DNA of 64,000 nt from positions 1 through 64,000 of the forward strand of contig RXIV01000002.1 in assembly GCA_003989085.1 (NCBI GenBank), given 5' to 3'. The notes below the pieces were generated by a model. It was not told the DNA's origin and did no database searches. It saw only the letters and a program-made list of their open reading frames with translations. The DNA is from Candidatus Competibacteraceae bacterium (GTDB taxonomy: Bacteria; Pseudomonadota; Gammaproteobacteria; Competibacterales; Competibacteraceae). The translations under genes and the position numbers were made by a program. Position 1 is the stretch's first letter, and each line of letters starts with the position of its first letter. Of this stretch, positions 46,287-57,192 are shown piece after piece.

Positions 46287-49112
46287 TTATTGGCCCAGGG
46301 CTTCATTGACCAGTCGCTGTTGCTGCTCAACATGGACGCTGTAATAGCCGACGGCTGGCGACGCCAAGGGATCACGGCCCGCGTAAGTCAGCTTCTGATG
46401 CGGTTTCAGACCCCGCTCCAGGTGGTGCAGGCTTTGATACCACGCGCCCTGATTCTTCGGTTCCTCCTGACACCAGACGACATCAGTCAGATTGGGGTAC
46501 TGGTCCAGAATCTGGTTGTAGAGCGCCTGGGGGAAGGGGTAAAGCTGTTCAATACGGATGATCGCTACATGGTCCTGCTTGCGCTCGCGGCGGGTTTCCA
46601 GCAGGTCGTAATACACCTTGCCGCTACAGGCCACTACTCGGGTAATCTGCTGCGGATCGTGGGCGTCAATCTCCGGGATGATCTCCTGGAAGCCACCTTC
46701 AGTCAGATCTTCCAGCGTGTTGACCGCCAGCCGATGGCGCAGCAGGCTCTTGGGGCTCATGACCACCAGGGGCTTGCGGAAGCTGCGTTTCATCTGCCGG
46801 CGCAGCATGTGGAAGCATTGCGCTGGCGTTGAGGGCACCACCACCTGAATGTTGTTTTCGGCGCACAGTTGCAGGTAGCGTTCCAGCCGGGCCGAGGAAT
46901 GCTCCGGCCCCTGGCCTTCAAAACCATGCGGCAACAGCATGACCAGTCCGCACAACCGGCCCCACTTGGTCTGGCCGGAGGTAATGAACTGGTCAATAAC
47001 CACTTGAGCGCCATTGGCAAAATCGCCAAACTGCCCTTCCCAGATGGTCAGGCCATTCGGCTCGGCGGTAGCGTAACCATACTCAAAGCCCAGCACTGCT
47101 TCCTCGGACAAAATCGAATCGATCACGATGAACGTCGGTTGACCGGGGAACAGATTCATCAGCGGCACATAGCTGGTGCCGTCCTTTTGGTTGTGCAGCA
47201 CCGAATGGCGATGGAAGAAGGTGCCGCGCCCGCAGTCCTGACCGGAAATCCGCACCAGGTAGCCTTCCTTCAACAGTGTCGCGTAGGCCAGGTTTTCGGC
47301 AAAACCCCAGTCCAGCGGCAACGCGCCCGCCGCCATCTTGCGCCGGTCATCCATGAGTTTGGCAACCCGGGGATGCATCTCCAAGCCTTCCGGCATTTTC
47401 AACAGTCGTTCCGACAAATCCTGGATCATCGCCAGCGGTACGGCGGTATGCACCGGGATGCGCCAGTCTTCGTTACTGTACAGGGTCCAGTCGATGGAAT
47501 ACTGCCCCTTGACCACCGGCAGGGTGGGACGGGACACCTGCTTGCCGGCATCCATGTCGGCGCGATACTTCGTCTGCATCTCTGCGAAATCCGTCTCACC
47601 GATCACGCCCTCAGCCACCAGCTTCTCGGCGTACAGGGTGGCGGTCGTCTTCCGCGCCCGGATTTTCTTGTACATCATTGGCTGTGTGGCGGCGGGTTCA
47701 TCCGCCTCGTTGTGACCCAGCCGCCGATAGCAGACCATGTCGATCACCACATCCTTGTTGAAGGTCATCCGGTATTCGAGCGCCAGCCGGGTGACGAACA
47801 GCACCGCTTCGGGGTCGTCGCCATTCACATGGAAGATCGGTGCTTGCACCATCTTGGCTACGTCGGTGCAGTACAGCGCCGAGCGGGTATCCAGAGGATT
47901 GCTGGTGGTGAAGCCGATCTGATTGTTGATGACGATATGCACCGTGCCGCCGGTGCGATAGCCGCGTACCTGCGAGAATTGCAGGCCCTCCATGTTGACG
48001 CCCTGTCCGGCAAAAGCGGCGTCGCCGTGAATCAGCACTGGCATCACCGCATTAAAGGGTGGGGTTTCCGCCCCGGGTTGCCGCCGCCGCTCCATACGGG
48101 CGCGGACCGAACCTTCCACCACCGCATTGACGATTTCCAGATGTGAGGGGTTAAACGCCAGCGCCAAGTGCAGCGGCCCGCCGGGCGTGGCGACATCGGA
48201 GGAGAAGCCCATGTGGTATTTCACGTCGCCGGCGCTGCCGACCCGCCGCTTGCCCTCGAATTCCTCGAACAGTTCAGCGGGCGACTTGCCGATGATGTTG
48301 ACCAGCACATTCAGGCGACCCCGGTGGGCCATCCCGATCACGATCTCCTGAACACCTTGGGCGCCAGCCTGTTGCACTAGGTCATCCATCATCGGGATCA
48401 GACTCTCGCCGCCTTCCAGGGAAAAGCGCTTCTGACCGACATAGCGGGTGTGCAGATAACGCTCCAGCCCCTCGGCGGCGACCAGCCAGTGCAATAATTC
48501 GCGCCGTTGTCCTGCGTTAAGGGCGAGTTTGGCCCGTTGCCCTTCCAGCCGTTGCTGAATCCAGCGTTTCTCGGTGGTTTCATTAATGTGCATGTACTCG
48601 GAGCCAATCGTACCGACGTACACTTCGCGGATCAGGGCGAGGATTTCACGCAGTGTCCATTGCGAGGGCGCAACCAGCGAGCCAGTGTTGAAGGACGCGT
48701 CCAGATCAGCATCGCTGAGACCGTGATAGGCGGGGTCCAGATCCGGGGCTGGCGGCCGTTCACGCAGCCGCAATGGGTCCAAATCAGCAGCCTTGTGGCC
48801 CCGGTTGCGGTAGGCGTTGATGATCCGCAACACCGAAGCCTGTTTTTCCGCAGCAGCAGGACTCAACACCGAGGCGCCGCCGCCGCTAACCCGCGGCTGC
48901 CGCTCCAATCGGGTGAAGGAATCGCGGATTGGGCCGTGCGCGATATCGCGAGCGCCCTGGGTCTGGCCCTGCAACACGCCGAAATACTGTCGCCAGTTGG
49001 CGCTGACCGATTCCGGATCGTTCAGAAAGCTTTCATACAGCTCCTCGATGAAAGCCGCGTTGCCGCCGAACAGGGGTGAGCTTTGGCGAAATTGTTCGAT
49101 AAGGGTACTCAT
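46287..49112 (-). CDS. sucA: 2-oxoglutarate dehydrogenase E1
   Basis: Thiamine-diphosphate enzyme of the TCA cycle decarboxylating 2-oxoglutarate. 941 residues from the ATG at 49112 (a TTG at 49124 adds four). N-terminal [20 protein letters not shown] helix typical of SucA. ThDP-binding [18 protein letters not shown] and [10 protein letters not shown] are intact, and [19 protein letters not shown] with [21 protein letters not shown] lie in the C-terminal half. The operon continues with sucB 56 bases on. A possible -10 TATAAT lies at 49239-49234 on the minus strand. Confidence 0.96.
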   Translation of the reverse strand: MSTLIEQFRQSSPLFGGNAAFIEELYESFLNDPESVSANWRQYFGVLQGQTQGARDIAHGPIRDSFTRLERQPRVSGGGASVLSPAAAEKQASVLRIINAYRNRGHKAADLDPLRLRERPPAPDLDPAYHGLSDADLDASFNTGSLVAPSQWTLREILALIREVYVGTIGSEYMHINETTEKRWIQQRLEGQRAKLALNAGQRRELLHWLVAAEGLERYLHTRYVGQKRFSLEGGESLIPMMDDLVQQAGAQGVQEIVIGMAHRGRLNVLVNIIGKSPAELFEEFEGKRRVGSAGDVKYHMGFSSDVATPGGPLHLALAFNPSHLEIVNAVVEGSVRARMERRRQPGAETPPFNAVMPVLIHGDAAFAGQGVNMEGLQFSQVRGYRTGGTVHIVINNQIGFTTSNPLDTRSALYCTDVAKMVQAPIFHVNGDDPEAVLFVTRLALEYRMTFNKDVVIDMVCYRRLGHNEADEPAATQPMMYKKIRARKTTATLYAEKLVAEGVIGETDFAEMQTKYRADMDAGKQVSRPTLPVVKGQYSIDWTLYSNEDWRIPVHTAVPLAMIQDLSERLLKMPEGLEMHPRVAKLMDDRRKMAAGALPLDWGFAENLAYATLLKEGYLVRISGQDCGRGTFFHRHSVLHNQKDGTSYVPLMNLFPGQPTFIVIDSILSEEAVLGFEYGYATAEPNGLTIWEGQFGDFANGAQVVIDQFITSGQTKWGRLCGLVMLLPHGFEGQGPEHSSARLERYLQLCAENNIQVVVPSTPAQCFHMLRRQMKRSFRKPLVVMSPKSLLRHRLAVNTLEDLTEGGFQEIIPEIDAHDPQQITRVVACSGKVYYDLLETRRERKQDHVAIIRIEQLYPFPQALYNQILDQYPNLTDVVWCQEEPKNQGAWYQSLHHLERGLKPHQKLTYAGRDPLASPAVGYYSVHVEQQQRLVNEALGQ

Positions 49113-49423
49113 TTTAATTATCAACTCACGGGGTTTTGAGAGGCGCTGATAAATGCCTGCCCGACGGGGGCGGCGGTCTTGGGGTAAAACACAGACCAGC
49201 TTGGGCCAAGTATATTGGGTAAGTCACACTGAAATTATAACGACAGCACGGGTCAGGATAAACCGGCGTTCGCGCTTTATTCCAAACCGGTTTTTGCCAT
49301 GCGAACAAGGCTGCTGTACATTTCAGCGCTGACATCGCCAAGCCGCGATGTCAGCGGCGCGGCGGATGGAGCAGTCACGGGTTCCGCCGCTTTGAACTTG
49401 CCCCCATTCACGAGGGAATCGCG
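49113..49423. other. 311-base divergent gap between sucA and dksA
   Basis: No supported gene. It holds a minus-strand TATAAT (49234-49239) as a candidate sucA -10 (the -35 is poor) and, near the dksA side, a perfect 12-bp hairpin (separate entry). The right third is GC-rich, with GGCGGA/TCCGCC arms also capable of pairing. It probably carries both promoters and the dksA leader. Confidence 0.6.
49327..49356 (+). promoter_or_regulatory. perfect 12-bp hairpin upstream of dksA
   Basis: CGCTGACATCGC and GCGATGTCAGCG around CAAGCC. No T-run follows, so it is not a standard terminator. It lies 67 bases before the dksA ATG and may be a leader structure or a palindromic protein site. Confidence 0.6.
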
Positions 49424-49849
49424 ATGGCCTCTACCCACCCGCTTGCGCCGGCGGCGCCCACCCTCCATCAGCCCGCTGAAGGCGAAGAGTACATGAGCGA
49501 CGCTCAACGGGCTGACTTTCGCAAAGCGCTGCTGGATTGGAAACAGGAGCTGATCAACGAGGTAGGCCGCACCGTCAACCACATGCAGGACGAATCCACT
49601 GCGTTTCCTGATCCAAACGACCGTGCGACTCAGGAAGAGGAATTCAGCCTGGAGTTGCGCACCCGCGACCGGGAGCGCAAGTTACTCAAGAAAATCAATG
49701 AGTCTCTGGCGCAGATCGACAGCGGCGATTATGGTTATTGCGAAGCCTGCGGGGTGGAAATCGGCTTGCTGCGGATGCAGGCTCGTCCGACCGCGACGCT
49801 GTGCATTGACTGCAAGATGCTCGAAGAAATTCGTGAGAAGCAGGGTTGA
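49424..49849 (+). CDS. dksA: RNA polymerase-binding transcription factor DksA
   Basis: Co-factor of ppGpp that enters the RNA polymerase secondary channel. 141 residues (E. coli 151). The coiled-coil tip motif DPNDRA (Asp63, Asp66) that contacts the active site is intact, and the zinc site is complete (Cys106, Cys109 in CEAC; Cys127, Cys130 in CIDC). The GEEYMSDAQRADFRK segment matches the E. coli start region. Next to gluQ, as in E. coli. GAGGGA is about 6 bases before the ATG. Confidence 0.96.
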   Translation: MASTHPLAPAAPTLHQPAEGEEYMSDAQRADFRKALLDWKQELINEVGRTVNHMQDESTAFPDPNDRATQEEEFSLELRTRDRERKLLKKINESLAQIDSGDYGYCEACGVEIGLLRMQARPTATLCIDCKMLEEIREKQG

Positions 49850-49861
49850 CCGCCAACTCGC

Positions 49862-50797
49862 ATGGCGAAACCGCCGGTGGCGCGTGGCCGCTTCGCGCCT
49901 TCCCCAACCGGGCCGCTGCATTTTGGTTCGCTGATTGCTGCGCTTGGCAGCTTTCTGGAAGCCCGTAGCCGAGGTGGCGAGTGGCGGGTGCGGATTGAGG
50001 ATGTCGATACGCCTCGCACCGTTCGCGGCGCGGCGGACGCCATATTGCGGGTATTGGAACGCTGCGGGCTGGCCTGGGACGGGGAGGTGCTGTACCAGAG
50101 CCGACGAAACGAAGCCTATCAGGCGGCGCTGGAGCGGCTGCTGAGTCTCGGGCTGACTTATCCCTGCGCCTGCACCCGACGGGAGCTGGCGGCTAGTCCC
50201 CATGCTCATGATGGCAGCCCTGTTTATCCCGGCTATTGCCGAGCGGGCGTCCGTCATCCCGGCCGTCCTTGCGCGATCCGTCTGCGGGTTGATGATGCGC
50301 CGATCCTCTTTCGCGACGCCATTCAGGGCGACTGCGGTCAGTGTCTGGCAAGCGAAGTGGGCGATTTCGTAATCCGCCGCGCTGACGGCTGGTTTGCCTA
50401 TCAACTGGCCGTCGTCGTGGACGATGCCGATCAAGGGATCACGCAAGTCGTGCGCGGCAGCGACCTGCTCGACTCCACCCCCCGGCAGATTTATTTGCAG
50501 CGCCTTCTCGATCTTCCCACGCCTGTCTATGCTCATCTGCCCATCGCTGTTGACCGGTACGGCCACAAATTGAGCAAGCAGACCGGAGCGCCGCCGCTTG
50601 ATGAACAGCGTTGCGGCCCAGCGTTGTGGGCTGCGCTGCGCGGGTTGGGGCAACCAGCGCCATTGGCATTGGCCCATGCCCCGGTTGCTGAACTGATCGC
50701 CTGGGCGCTGGCGCATTGGCGATTGTCCAGCGTACCGGCGGTCCTGTCGCTCCGCCAGGAGTCACCACTGTTAAATCTTGCCTGCCTCACGGCTTGA
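49862..50797 (+). CDS. gluQ: glutamyl-Q tRNA(Asp) synthetase
   Basis: Truncated glutamyl-tRNA synthetase paralogue that attaches glutamate to queuosine-34 of tRNA-Asp. 311 residues. Class I catalytic domain: APSPTGPLHFGSLIAALGSF (HFGS in place of HIGH) and HKLSKQ (KMSKS site). Zn-finger cysteines are in YPCACTRREL and PGYCRAG. It lacks the anticodon-binding half of GltX, as expected. 12 bases after dksA, the conserved pair. Confidence 0.94.
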   Translation: MAKPPVARGRFAPSPTGPLHFGSLIAALGSFLEARSRGGEWRVRIEDVDTPRTVRGAADAILRVLERCGLAWDGEVLYQSRRNEAYQAALERLLSLGLTYPCACTRRELAASPHAHDGSPVYPGYCRAGVRHPGRPCAIRLRVDDAPILFRDAIQGDCGQCLASEVGDFVIRRADGWFAYQLAVVVDDADQGITQVVRGSDLLDSTPRQIYLQRLLDLPTPVYAHLPIAVDRYGHKLSKQTGAPPLDEQRCGPALWAALRGLGQPAPLALAHAPVAELIAWALAHWRLSSVPAVLSLRQESPLLNLACLTA

Positions 50798-50916
50798 CTC
50801 AAACCGGTAAACCGTAGGCTAGAATAAAAGCGCCTGAACCGGATTTGCCCGAAGCGCTCGCCTCGTCCCGGTTGTAGACAGCACAACACTCATTTTACCA
50901 AAGGAGAAACACCCCT

Positions 50917-52854
50917 ATGTCCGATGCCAAGCTGTATCCCGTACCCGCCGAAGCCGCCGCCCATGCTTGGATCAATGACGCCAAGTATCAGGAAATGTAC
51001 CAGCAATCGGTGGACGACCCGGATGGTTTCTGGGCGGAGCAGGCCAAGCAATTTGTGACCTGGTTCAAGCCCTGGGACAAGGTGCTGGACTGGGATTTCA
51101 GCCGGGGCCATATCCGCTGGTTCGATGGTGCGACGCTGAACGTCAGCTACAACTGCCTGGATCGGCATCTGGAGCAGCGCGGTGATCAGGTCGCCATCAT
51201 CTGGGAAGGTGACAGCCCCAATGAAGACAAGAAGATCACCTATCGGGAACTGTATCAGGATGTCTGCAAGTTCGCGAATGTTCTCAAGGGTCTCGGCGTC
51301 AAGAAGGGAGATCGGATCTGCATTTATATGCCGATGATTCCCGAAACCGCTGTTGCCATGCTGGCCTGCACCCGGATCGGCGCCATCCATTCCATCGTGT
51401 TTGGCGGTTTCTCGCCCGATTCGCTCAAGGACCGGATTCTCGACGCCACCTGTAATCTGGTCATCACCTCAGACGAGGGGATGCGTGGCGGGCGCAAGGT
51501 GCCGATGAAAGCCAATATCGACAAGGCTCTGCTCAGCACCCCCAGCGTCAAGAACACCGTCGTAGTCAAGCGCACTGGCGGCAACGTCGCTTGGACTGAA
51601 GGCCGCGACGTCTGGTATCACGATCTGATGGCGCAGGCCTCCGCCGATTGCCCGCCAGAACACATGGAGGCTGAAGACCCACTGTTCATCCTCTATACCT
51701 CCGGCTCCACCGGCAAGCCGAAGGGTGTGTTGCACACCACCGGCGGCTATCTGCTGCACACCGCGATCACCCACAAGTACATTTTTGATTACCACGATGG
51801 CGACATCTACTGGTGTACTGCCGATGTGGGCTGGGTGACCGGCCATAGCTACATCGTTTATGGCCCGCTGGCGAACGGCGCCACGACCGTGATGTTTGAA
51901 GGCATCCCGACCTACCCGAACGTCAGCCGGTTCTGGGAAGTGGTGGACAAGCACCAGGTCAATACCTTCTACACTGCGCCAACTGCGATTCGCTCGCTGA
52001 TGCGCGAAGGTGAAGAACCGGTCAAACGGACCTCTCGTAAGAGCTTGCGGCTGCTCGGTTCAGTCGGCGAGCCGATCAACCCGGAAGCCTGGGAATGGTA
52101 CTACCACAATGTCGGCGATGGACGCTGCCCGATTGTAGACACCTGGTGGCAAACTGAAACCGGCGGCATCCTGATCACCCCGCTGCCCGGCGCGACCCCG
52201 TTGAAGCCCGGTTCCGCCACCCGCCCGTTCTTTGGGGTGATGCCGGCGCTGGTCGATGCCGAGGGCCAGTTCTTGGAGGGAGCCACTGAAGGCAATCTGG
52301 TCATCACTCGTCCGTGGCCAGGCATCATGCGGACGGTATACGGTGATCATCAGCGCTTCATCGAGACCTATTTCTCGATGTACAAGGGGCTGTATTTCAC
52401 TGGCGACGGCGCCCGGCGCGACGAGGACGGCTATTACTGGATCACCGGACGGGTGGATGACGTGATCAACGTTTCCGGCCACCGCATGGGCACCGCTGAG
52501 GTTGAATCGGCGCTGGTGCTGCATCCGGCGGTCGCCGAAGCGGCAGTGGTGGGCTTCCCGCACGATATCAAGGGTCAGGGCATTTACGCCTATGTGACTC
52601 TGAAGCTTGGCATCGAGCCGACCGAAGCATTGCGCAAGGAATTGATCGCCCACGTCCGCAAGGAGATCGGCCCGATTGCCTCGCCCGATGTGCTGCAATG
52701 GGCGCCTGGTCTGCCCAAGACCCGCTCCGGCAAGATCATGCGCCGCATTTTGCGCAAGATCGCCGCGAATGAAGTGGATGCGCTGGGCGACACCTCGACC
52801 CTGGCCGATCCGAATGTGGTCACCGACCTGGTCGATAACCGCGCCGCCAAATAA
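50917..52854 (+). CDS. acs: acetyl-coenzyme A synthetase
   Basis: Activates acetate to acetyl-CoA through acetyl-AMP; central to acetate use and PHA feeding. 645 residues (E. coli 652). The N-terminal ACAS domain is present; the ATP loop is [11 protein letters not shown] at about residue 262, WWQTETGG is the acyl pocket region, and the C-terminal [17 protein letters not shown] carries the catalytic lysine that is acetylated to switch the enzyme off. Strong AAAGGAG precedes the ATG. Followed by a strong terminator. Confidence 0.96.
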   Translation: MSDAKLYPVPAEAAAHAWINDAKYQEMYQQSVDDPDGFWAEQAKQFVTWFKPWDKVLDWDFSRGHIRWFDGATLNVSYNCLDRHLEQRGDQVAIIWEGDSPNEDKKITYRELYQDVCKFANVLKGLGVKKGDRICIYMPMIPETAVAMLACTRIGAIHSIVFGGFSPDSLKDRILDATCNLVITSDEGMRGGRKVPMKANIDKALLSTPSVKNTVVVKRTGGNVAWTEGRDVWYHDLMAQASADCPPEHMEAEDPLFILYTSGSTGKPKGVLHTTGGYLLHTAITHKYIFDYHDGDIYWCTADVGWVTGHSYIVYGPLANGATTVMFEGIPTYPNVSRFWEVVDKHQVNTFYTAPTAIRSLMREGEEPVKRTSRKSLRLLGSVGEPINPEAWEWYYHNVGDGRCPIVDTWWQTETGGILITPLPGATPLKPGSATRPFFGVMPALVDAEGQFLEGATEGNLVITRPWPGIMRTVYGDHQRFIETYFSMYKGLYFTGDGARRDEDGYYWITGRVDDVINVSGHRMGTAEVESALVLHPAVAEAAVVGFPHDIKGQGIYAYVTLKLGIEPTEALRKELIAHVRKEIGPIASPDVLQWAPGLPKTRSGKIMRRILRKIAANEVDALGDTSTLADPNVVTDLVDNRAAK

Positions 52855-52884
52855 CCCTTGATAATAACCCCAGTTGGATAGCGC

Positions 52885-52918
52885 CCGGCCCGCCTCATCA
52901 AGGCGGGCCGGTTTTTTT
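52885..52918 (+). terminator. terminator of acs
   Basis: CCGGCCCGCCT and AGGCGGGCCGG pair perfectly (11 bp) around CATCA, then seven T. Confidence 0.93.
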
Positions 52919-53071
52919 ATGGCGGGATCAACAGGAATTTACGCAGTTGCCTGGTTGAATTAAGCAAGGCACATTGGTCAAAATTACTGGGGAGAATCAA
53001 AAATGATCAGGGACTGAGCCGCGCCCCATACCGGAAGCTCACCCACCCCCACCCGAAGCAGGAGATCAGTC

Positions 53072-53380
53072 ATGAGCGATGTAGATCCCATCATCGGCAG
53101 TTGGTACCGCAATCAGGAAACCGGCAACGATTTCGAGGTGGTCGCCTTGGATGAGGACGCCCAAACCATTGAAATCCAGTATTTTGACGGTGAAATCGAG
53201 GAGCTGGATCTCGATGACTGGTACGAGCTGGCGATTGAGGCCATTGAAACCCCCGAAGATGATACAGGCCCGTTTGACCAGAGCGTGGTAGATGATCTGG
53301 ACTACGACGAAGACGATGAGGACGAGGGGAAGGAATTCAGCGACGAAGACGATCTGCTCATCGACCGGGATGAAGACTAA
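53072..53380 (+). CDS. small highly acidic protein (DUF6763-like)
   Basis: 102 residues. The first half is ordered-looking (IIGSWYRNQETGNDFEVVAL and IEIQYFDGEIEELDLDDWYE), likely a small beta domain. The last third is almost entirely Asp and Glu (DYDEDDEDEGKEFSDEDD). This pattern fits a small family of unknown function seen in gammaproteobacteria (DUF6763, recognition not certain). The start has GCAGGAG 8 bases upstream. It lies between acs and htpG, divided from acs by a terminator; no role can be given. Confidence 0.8.
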   Translation: MSDVDPIIGSWYRNQETGNDFEVVALDEDAQTIEIQYFDGEIEELDLDDWYELAIEAIETPEDDTGPFDQSVVDDLDYDEDDEDEGKEFSDEDDLLIDRDED

Positions 53381-53455
53381 GTACTGGATCGGCTTGGCGC
53401 TGCACCCACTGTGGTTGTGGTGAAGGAACCAATGGATTACTAGGTGGGAGGGCGG

Positions 53456-53483
53456 CTTGAAATCCTGCCGCCTGCCCGCATAT
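53456..53483 (+). promoter_or_regulatory. sigma-32 promoter of htpG
   Basis: CTTGAAA (53456-53462), a 13-base spacer, and CCGCATAT (53476-53483), near the consensus CTTGAAA - CCCCATNT. 40 bases before the htpG ATG. Confidence 0.7.
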
Positions 53484-53523
53484 CGGCTCCCAGCATCCCA
53501 CTTCACCTAGGAAACCGTCTCCC

Positions 53524-55425
53524 ATGACCGTCGAAGCCCATAAGGAAACCCTTGGTTTTCAGGCCGAGGTGCAGCAGTTGCTGCGCTTGGTCGCGCATTC
53601 GCTGTATTCGCATAAGGAAGTTTTTCTCCGCGAACTGATCTCCAACGCCTCTGATGCCTGCGACAAGCTGCGTTTTGAGGCGCTGACTGACAGCGCACTT
53701 TACGAGAGTGAGCCGGAGTTGAAAATCCGGGTGAGTTTTGACAAGGACGCTCGCACCATCACCGTGGCGGATAACGGCATCGGGATGGATCGGCAGGAAG
53801 TCATTGACAATATCGGCACTATTGCCCGTTCCGGCACTCGCCAGTTCATGCAAAAGCTGAGCGGCGATCAAGCCAAAGACGCCAACCTGATCGGTCAATT
53901 CGGCGTCGGGTTTTACTCCAGCTTTATTATCGCGGACAAGGTAACGCTACTCACCCGCCGTGCCGGCATGGGGCCGGAGCATGGGGTGTTCTGGGAATCG
54001 ACCGGCGAGGGTGAATACACGCTTGAAACCGTGGAAAAACCCACACGCGGCACTGAGGTGATTCTGCATTTGCGCGAGGATGAAGCGGAATTGCTCAACG
54101 AGTGGCAACTGCGCTCGATCATCACCAAGTATTCCGATCACATTACCTTGCCGGTGTTAATGCCGGTGCAGAAATTTGGCGATGATAAAGACGCGCCGCC
54201 GACCATCGTCGAAGAGCGAATCAACCAGGCAGCGGCGCTGTGGGCGCGCCCCAAGAGTGAGATCAGCGAACAAGAGTACAAGGATTTTTACAAGCATGTC
54301 GGCCACGATTTTGAAGACCCGTTGGCCTGGACTCATCACCGGGTCGAGGGCAAGCTGGAATACGCCTCGCTGTTGTTTATCCCCGCCCGCGCCCCGTTCG
54401 ATCTGTGGGACCGCGAGCAGCGCCACGGGGTAAAACTTTATGTACAGCGGGTGTTTATCATGGATGATGCGGAACGCCTGATGCCGCGCTACCTGCGCTT
54501 CGTGCGTGGCGTGATTGACTCTAACGACCTGCCGCTGAACATCTCCCGCGAGTTGTTGCAAGGCAGTAAGGTGGTGGACAGCATCCGCGCCGGTTCTGTC
54601 AAGAAAGTGCTGGGTCTGCTAGAAGATCTGGCCGGCAGTGACGCTGAGAAATACGGTAAGTTCTGGAAGGAATTTGGTCGGGTCATCAAGGAAGGGCCCG
54701 CCGAGGATTACGGTAACCGTGAGCAGATCGCCAAACTGCTGCGTTTCGCCTCAACCCATAGCGATAACGCCGATCAGACGGTTTCTCTGACGGATTACAT
54801 CGGGCGAATGAAGGACGGGCAAGACCAGATTTACTACATCGTCGCTGACAGCTTCGCCGCCGCCAAAAACAGCCCGCATCTGGAAATCTTCCGCAAGAAG
54901 GGTCTGGAAGTGCTGTTGCTGACCGACCGGGTGGATGAGTGGCTGATGTCGCACCTGACCGAATTTGAAGGCAAGCCTTTCCAGTCTGTCGCCAAGGGCG
55001 CGCTGGATCTGGACAAGATCGCTTCGGAAGCAGAAAAGGAGGAGCAGAAGCAGGCCGAGGACCAGTTCAAGGACTTGTTGACGCGGGTTAAGGAAGTACT
55101 GGGCGATCAAATCAATGAGGCCCGTATTTCCTCGCGGCTGACCGATTCGCCGGCCTGTCTGGTGGTGGATGAACACGCCCTCAGCGCTCACCTGGAGCGC
55201 CTGCTGCGCGACGCCGGCCAGAGTGTGCCAATCAGCAAGCCGTATCTGGAATTAAACCCGACTCATTCGCTGGTGCAACGCCTGAAAGCGGAAGCCGATC
55301 CCGTCCGCTTCAGCGACTGGACTCACCTGCTGTTTGAGCAAGCGGTGCTGGCGGAAGGTGGGCAGCTGGAGGATCCGGCCAGTTTCGTCAAACGCCTGAA
55401 TGGCTTGTTGCTGGCGATGGGCTGA
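53524..55425 (+). CDS. htpG: molecular chaperone HtpG (Hsp90)
   Basis: ATP-dependent chaperone, dimeric, cytosolic. 633 residues (E. coli 624). The GHKL ATP site is intact: [32 protein letters not shown] and [11 protein letters not shown](I). The middle domain contains [20 protein letters not shown] and NISRELLQG. The promoter is of the sigma-32 class, in line with heat induction. The [20 protein letters not shown] start is the usual one. Confidence 0.96.
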   Translation: MTVEAHKETLGFQAEVQQLLRLVAHSLYSHKEVFLRELISNASDACDKLRFEALTDSALYESEPELKIRVSFDKDARTITVADNGIGMDRQEVIDNIGTIARSGTRQFMQKLSGDQAKDANLIGQFGVGFYSSFIIADKVTLLTRRAGMGPEHGVFWESTGEGEYTLETVEKPTRGTEVILHLREDEAELLNEWQLRSIITKYSDHITLPVLMPVQKFGDDKDAPPTIVEERINQAAALWARPKSEISEQEYKDFYKHVGHDFEDPLAWTHHRVEGKLEYASLLFIPARAPFDLWDREQRHGVKLYVQRVFIMDDAERLMPRYLRFVRGVIDSNDLPLNISRELLQGSKVVDSIRAGSVKKVLGLLEDLAGSDAEKYGKFWKEFGRVIKEGPAEDYGNREQIAKLLRFASTHSDNADQTVSLTDYIGRMKDGQDQIYYIVADSFAAAKNSPHLEIFRKKGLEVLLLTDRVDEWLMSHLTEFEGKPFQSVAKGALDLDKIASEAEKEEQKQAEDQFKDLLTRVKEVLGDQINEARISSRLTDSPACLVVDEHALSAHLERLLRDAGQSVPISKPYLELNPTHSLVQRLKAEADPVRFSDWTHLLFEQAVLAEGGQLEDPASFVKRLNGLLLAMG

Positions 55426-55554
55426 TCGCGTCAAGGGGCTGGCCCCACGCCGTCATTGCATCGGAGTGGTGGCTAAAACCGACAATTTTGCTAAATTGAT
55501 TAAGCTGCGACGTTGATCAACCCGTTATCAATCAACCCAAGGGGACGCCCGGAC

Positions 55555-55986
55555 ATGATGCAACTAAAGGAAGTATTGAAGATCAAGGGGGGGCTGCCAG
55601 TTACCGTGCCAGCCACCGCCACCATCGCCGACGCCATCCGCGCCATGAGCGAGCACAAGGTCGGTTCTGTCATCGTGCCGAATGCGGATGGCTCGCCGGC
55701 AGGCATTTTTACGGAACGCGATGTGCTAAATCTGTGCGCCGAAGGCCGCGTCGATTTTGCCAAGATGCCTATCCGGTCCTGCATGACCTGCGACATGACC
55801 ACTGGCAAACCAGAGGATGGCGTCAGCGACGTCTTGGCCATTATGACCGCCAAGCGGTTCCGGCATCTGCCGGTCGTGGAAGACGGCAAAATGGTTGGCA
55901 TGGTGTCTATCGGCGACTTGGTCAAGGCTAAACTCGAAGAAACCGCTCAAGAAGCTAAATCTCTGCGCGACTACATCCATTCCTGA
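55555..55986 (+). CDS. CBS domain-containing protein
   Basis: 143 residues, nothing but a CBS pair (Bateman module) that usually binds adenine nucleotides. CBS1: VTVPATATIADAIRAMSEHKVGSV; CBS2: MTTGKPEDGVSDVLAIMTAKRFRHL. A short C-terminal helix (KLEETAQEAKSLRDYI) follows. Two Cys in IRSCMTCDM lie between the repeats. I chose the ATG at 55555 for its AAGGGGA ribosome site; the TTG at 55513 is an extension. Partner and ligand unknown. Confidence 0.85.
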   Translation: MMQLKEVLKIKGGLPVTVPATATIADAIRAMSEHKVGSVIVPNADGSPAGIFTERDVLNLCAEGRVDFAKMPIRSCMTCDMTTGKPEDGVSDVLAIMTAKRFRHLPVVEDGKMVGMVSIGDLVKAKLEETAQEAKSLRDYIHS

Positions 55987-55996
55987 CCCCACGCCG

Positions 55997-56016
55997 GGGA
56001 CGCCGCCTGGCGTCCC
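55997..56016. repeat. 8-bp inverted repeat between CBS gene and ycgN
   Basis: GGGACGCC and GGCGTCCC around GCCT, with no T-run. It could be a weak terminator of the CBS gene. Confidence 0.4.
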
Positions 56017-56037
56017 TACTGCGTCCCGGCGCTCTCG

Positions 56038-56481
56038 ATGAATTCCAGCCTACCGTTCTGGCAAGACCGCACCCTCGCCGACCTCACTTTGGCTGAGTGG
56101 GAGTCGTTGTGCGATGGGTGTGGCAAGTGCTGCCTGCACAAGCTGGAGGATACTGATACCGGCAGGCTGTTCCACACTAATGTCGCCTGCCGGCTGCTGG
56201 ATTTGCAGACCGGACGCTGTAGCCGCTACGCTGACCGGTTCCGCTGGGTTCCCGACTGCGTGCAACTCACCCCGGCTGAAGTGCAGCAGATTAATTGGTT
56301 GCCGGTAACTTGCGCCTACCGGTTGCGGGCCGAAGGCAAACCCTTGCCCAACTGGCATCCGCTGATCAGCGGCGATCCGCACTCCACTCGGCGGGCCGGC
56401 ATGAGCATCTGTGGTCTGGCGATCCCGGAACGTCACGCCAAACATCTGGCAGACCACATCATTGAGTCGCCCTTACTATGA
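56038..56481 (+). CDS. ycgN: YcgN family cysteine cluster protein (UPF0260)
   Basis: 147 residues, close to E. coli YcgN over the whole length (LAEWESLCDGCGKCCLHKLED; FTNVACRLL-like TNVACRLLD; WLPVTCAYRLRAEGK). Cys25, Cys28, Cys31 and Cys32 form the cluster typical of YkgJ-type metal or Fe-S sites. The function is unknown. The stop overlaps the start of the next gene (MBL hydrolase) by 4 bases, so they are a transcriptional pair. Confidence 0.93.
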   Translation: MNSSLPFWQDRTLADLTLAEWESLCDGCGKCCLHKLEDTDTGRLFHTNVACRLLDLQTGRCSRYADRFRWVPDCVQLTPAEVQQINWLPVTCAYRLRAEGKPLPNWHPLISGDPHSTRRAGMSICGLAIPERHAKHLADHIIESPLL

Positions 56482-57179
56482 AAGTCCGCTGTTTTACCCT
56501 GGGTTCATTCCAGGTCAATGCCTATTTGCTGCAAGACCCTGCCACCGGTTGCTGTGCCGTCGTTGACACCGGCGAGGGGCCGCAATTAGTCCATGCGCTG
56601 ACCAGACTGAATCCGCGCCCAGATTTGCAGGCGATCCTGCTGACCCACGCCCATTTTGACCATGCCGGCGGGCTGGCCGACTTGCAACAGGAATTTCCCG
56701 ACGCCACCACATATCTGCCGGCGCTGGAGCAACCATTATTTGAAATGCTGCCAGAGCAAGGCTCCCTTTTGTTCGGGATGCCCAGTTTCGACCGGCCCTG
56801 CGGGCGGATCGACCGCTATCTGGCTGACGGCGATCGCATCGATGTGGGCGAATGGCATTTTCGCTTTTTGTCCACACCCGGCCATACCCCCGGCCAGGGC
56901 TGCTATTACGACGACGCCTACGTTTTTGTCGGAGACACTCTATTCGCGGGCAGCATCGGCCGCACCGACTTTCCGCTCAGTGACCCGGAGCTGATGGAAC
57001 AGAGCCTGCGCCGGTTGTTGGACTTGCCGGGCCATCTGATCGTGTGCAGCGGCCACGGCCCGGTGACCACGCTGGAGCAGGAGCTGCAAACCAATCCCTA
57101 TCTTGATGCGGTCCGCCACGAACGAGGATTAACCGGGCCAAGCGATTGGTCTCTCGATTCAGCACCGCGCTGGAGCTGA
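56478..57179 (+). CDS. MBL fold metallo-hydrolase (YcbL/glyoxalase II-like)
   Basis: 233 residues. The dinuclear-zinc motif [10 protein letters not shown] is complete (HxHxDH), with further ligands in [13 protein letters not shown] and at the C-terminal [12 protein letters not shown]. Resembles E. coli YcbL, a type II glyoxalase-like hydrolase. The N-terminal [13 protein letters not shown] strand is typical. Translationally coupled to ycgN and followed 13 bases later by the amidotransferase gene. The actual thioester substrate is unproven. Confidence 0.9.
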   Translation: MKVRCFTLGSFQVNAYLLQDPATGCCAVVDTGEGPQLVHALTRLNPRPDLQAILLTHAHFDHAGGLADLQQEFPDATTYLPALEQPLFEMLPEQGSLLFGMPSFDRPCGRIDRYLADGDRIDVGEWHFRFLSTPGHTPGQGCYYDDAYVFVGDTLFAGSIGRTDFPLSDPELMEQSLRRLLDLPGHLIVCSGHGPVTTLEQELQTNPYLDAVRHERGLTGPSDWSLDSAPRWS

Positions 57180-57192
57180 CAGGAGCGCAGTC

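Noticed and set aside
46869..48146. 425-residue plus-strand open frame inside sucA
   Set aside because: It is antisense to the conserved core of sucA, where codon bias keeps the opposite frame open; the product has no recognisable motif.
50820..50825. TAGAAT as -10 of acs
   Set aside because: The nearest TTGACT is 20 bases away, too far for a confident promoter, so it is not listed as a feature.
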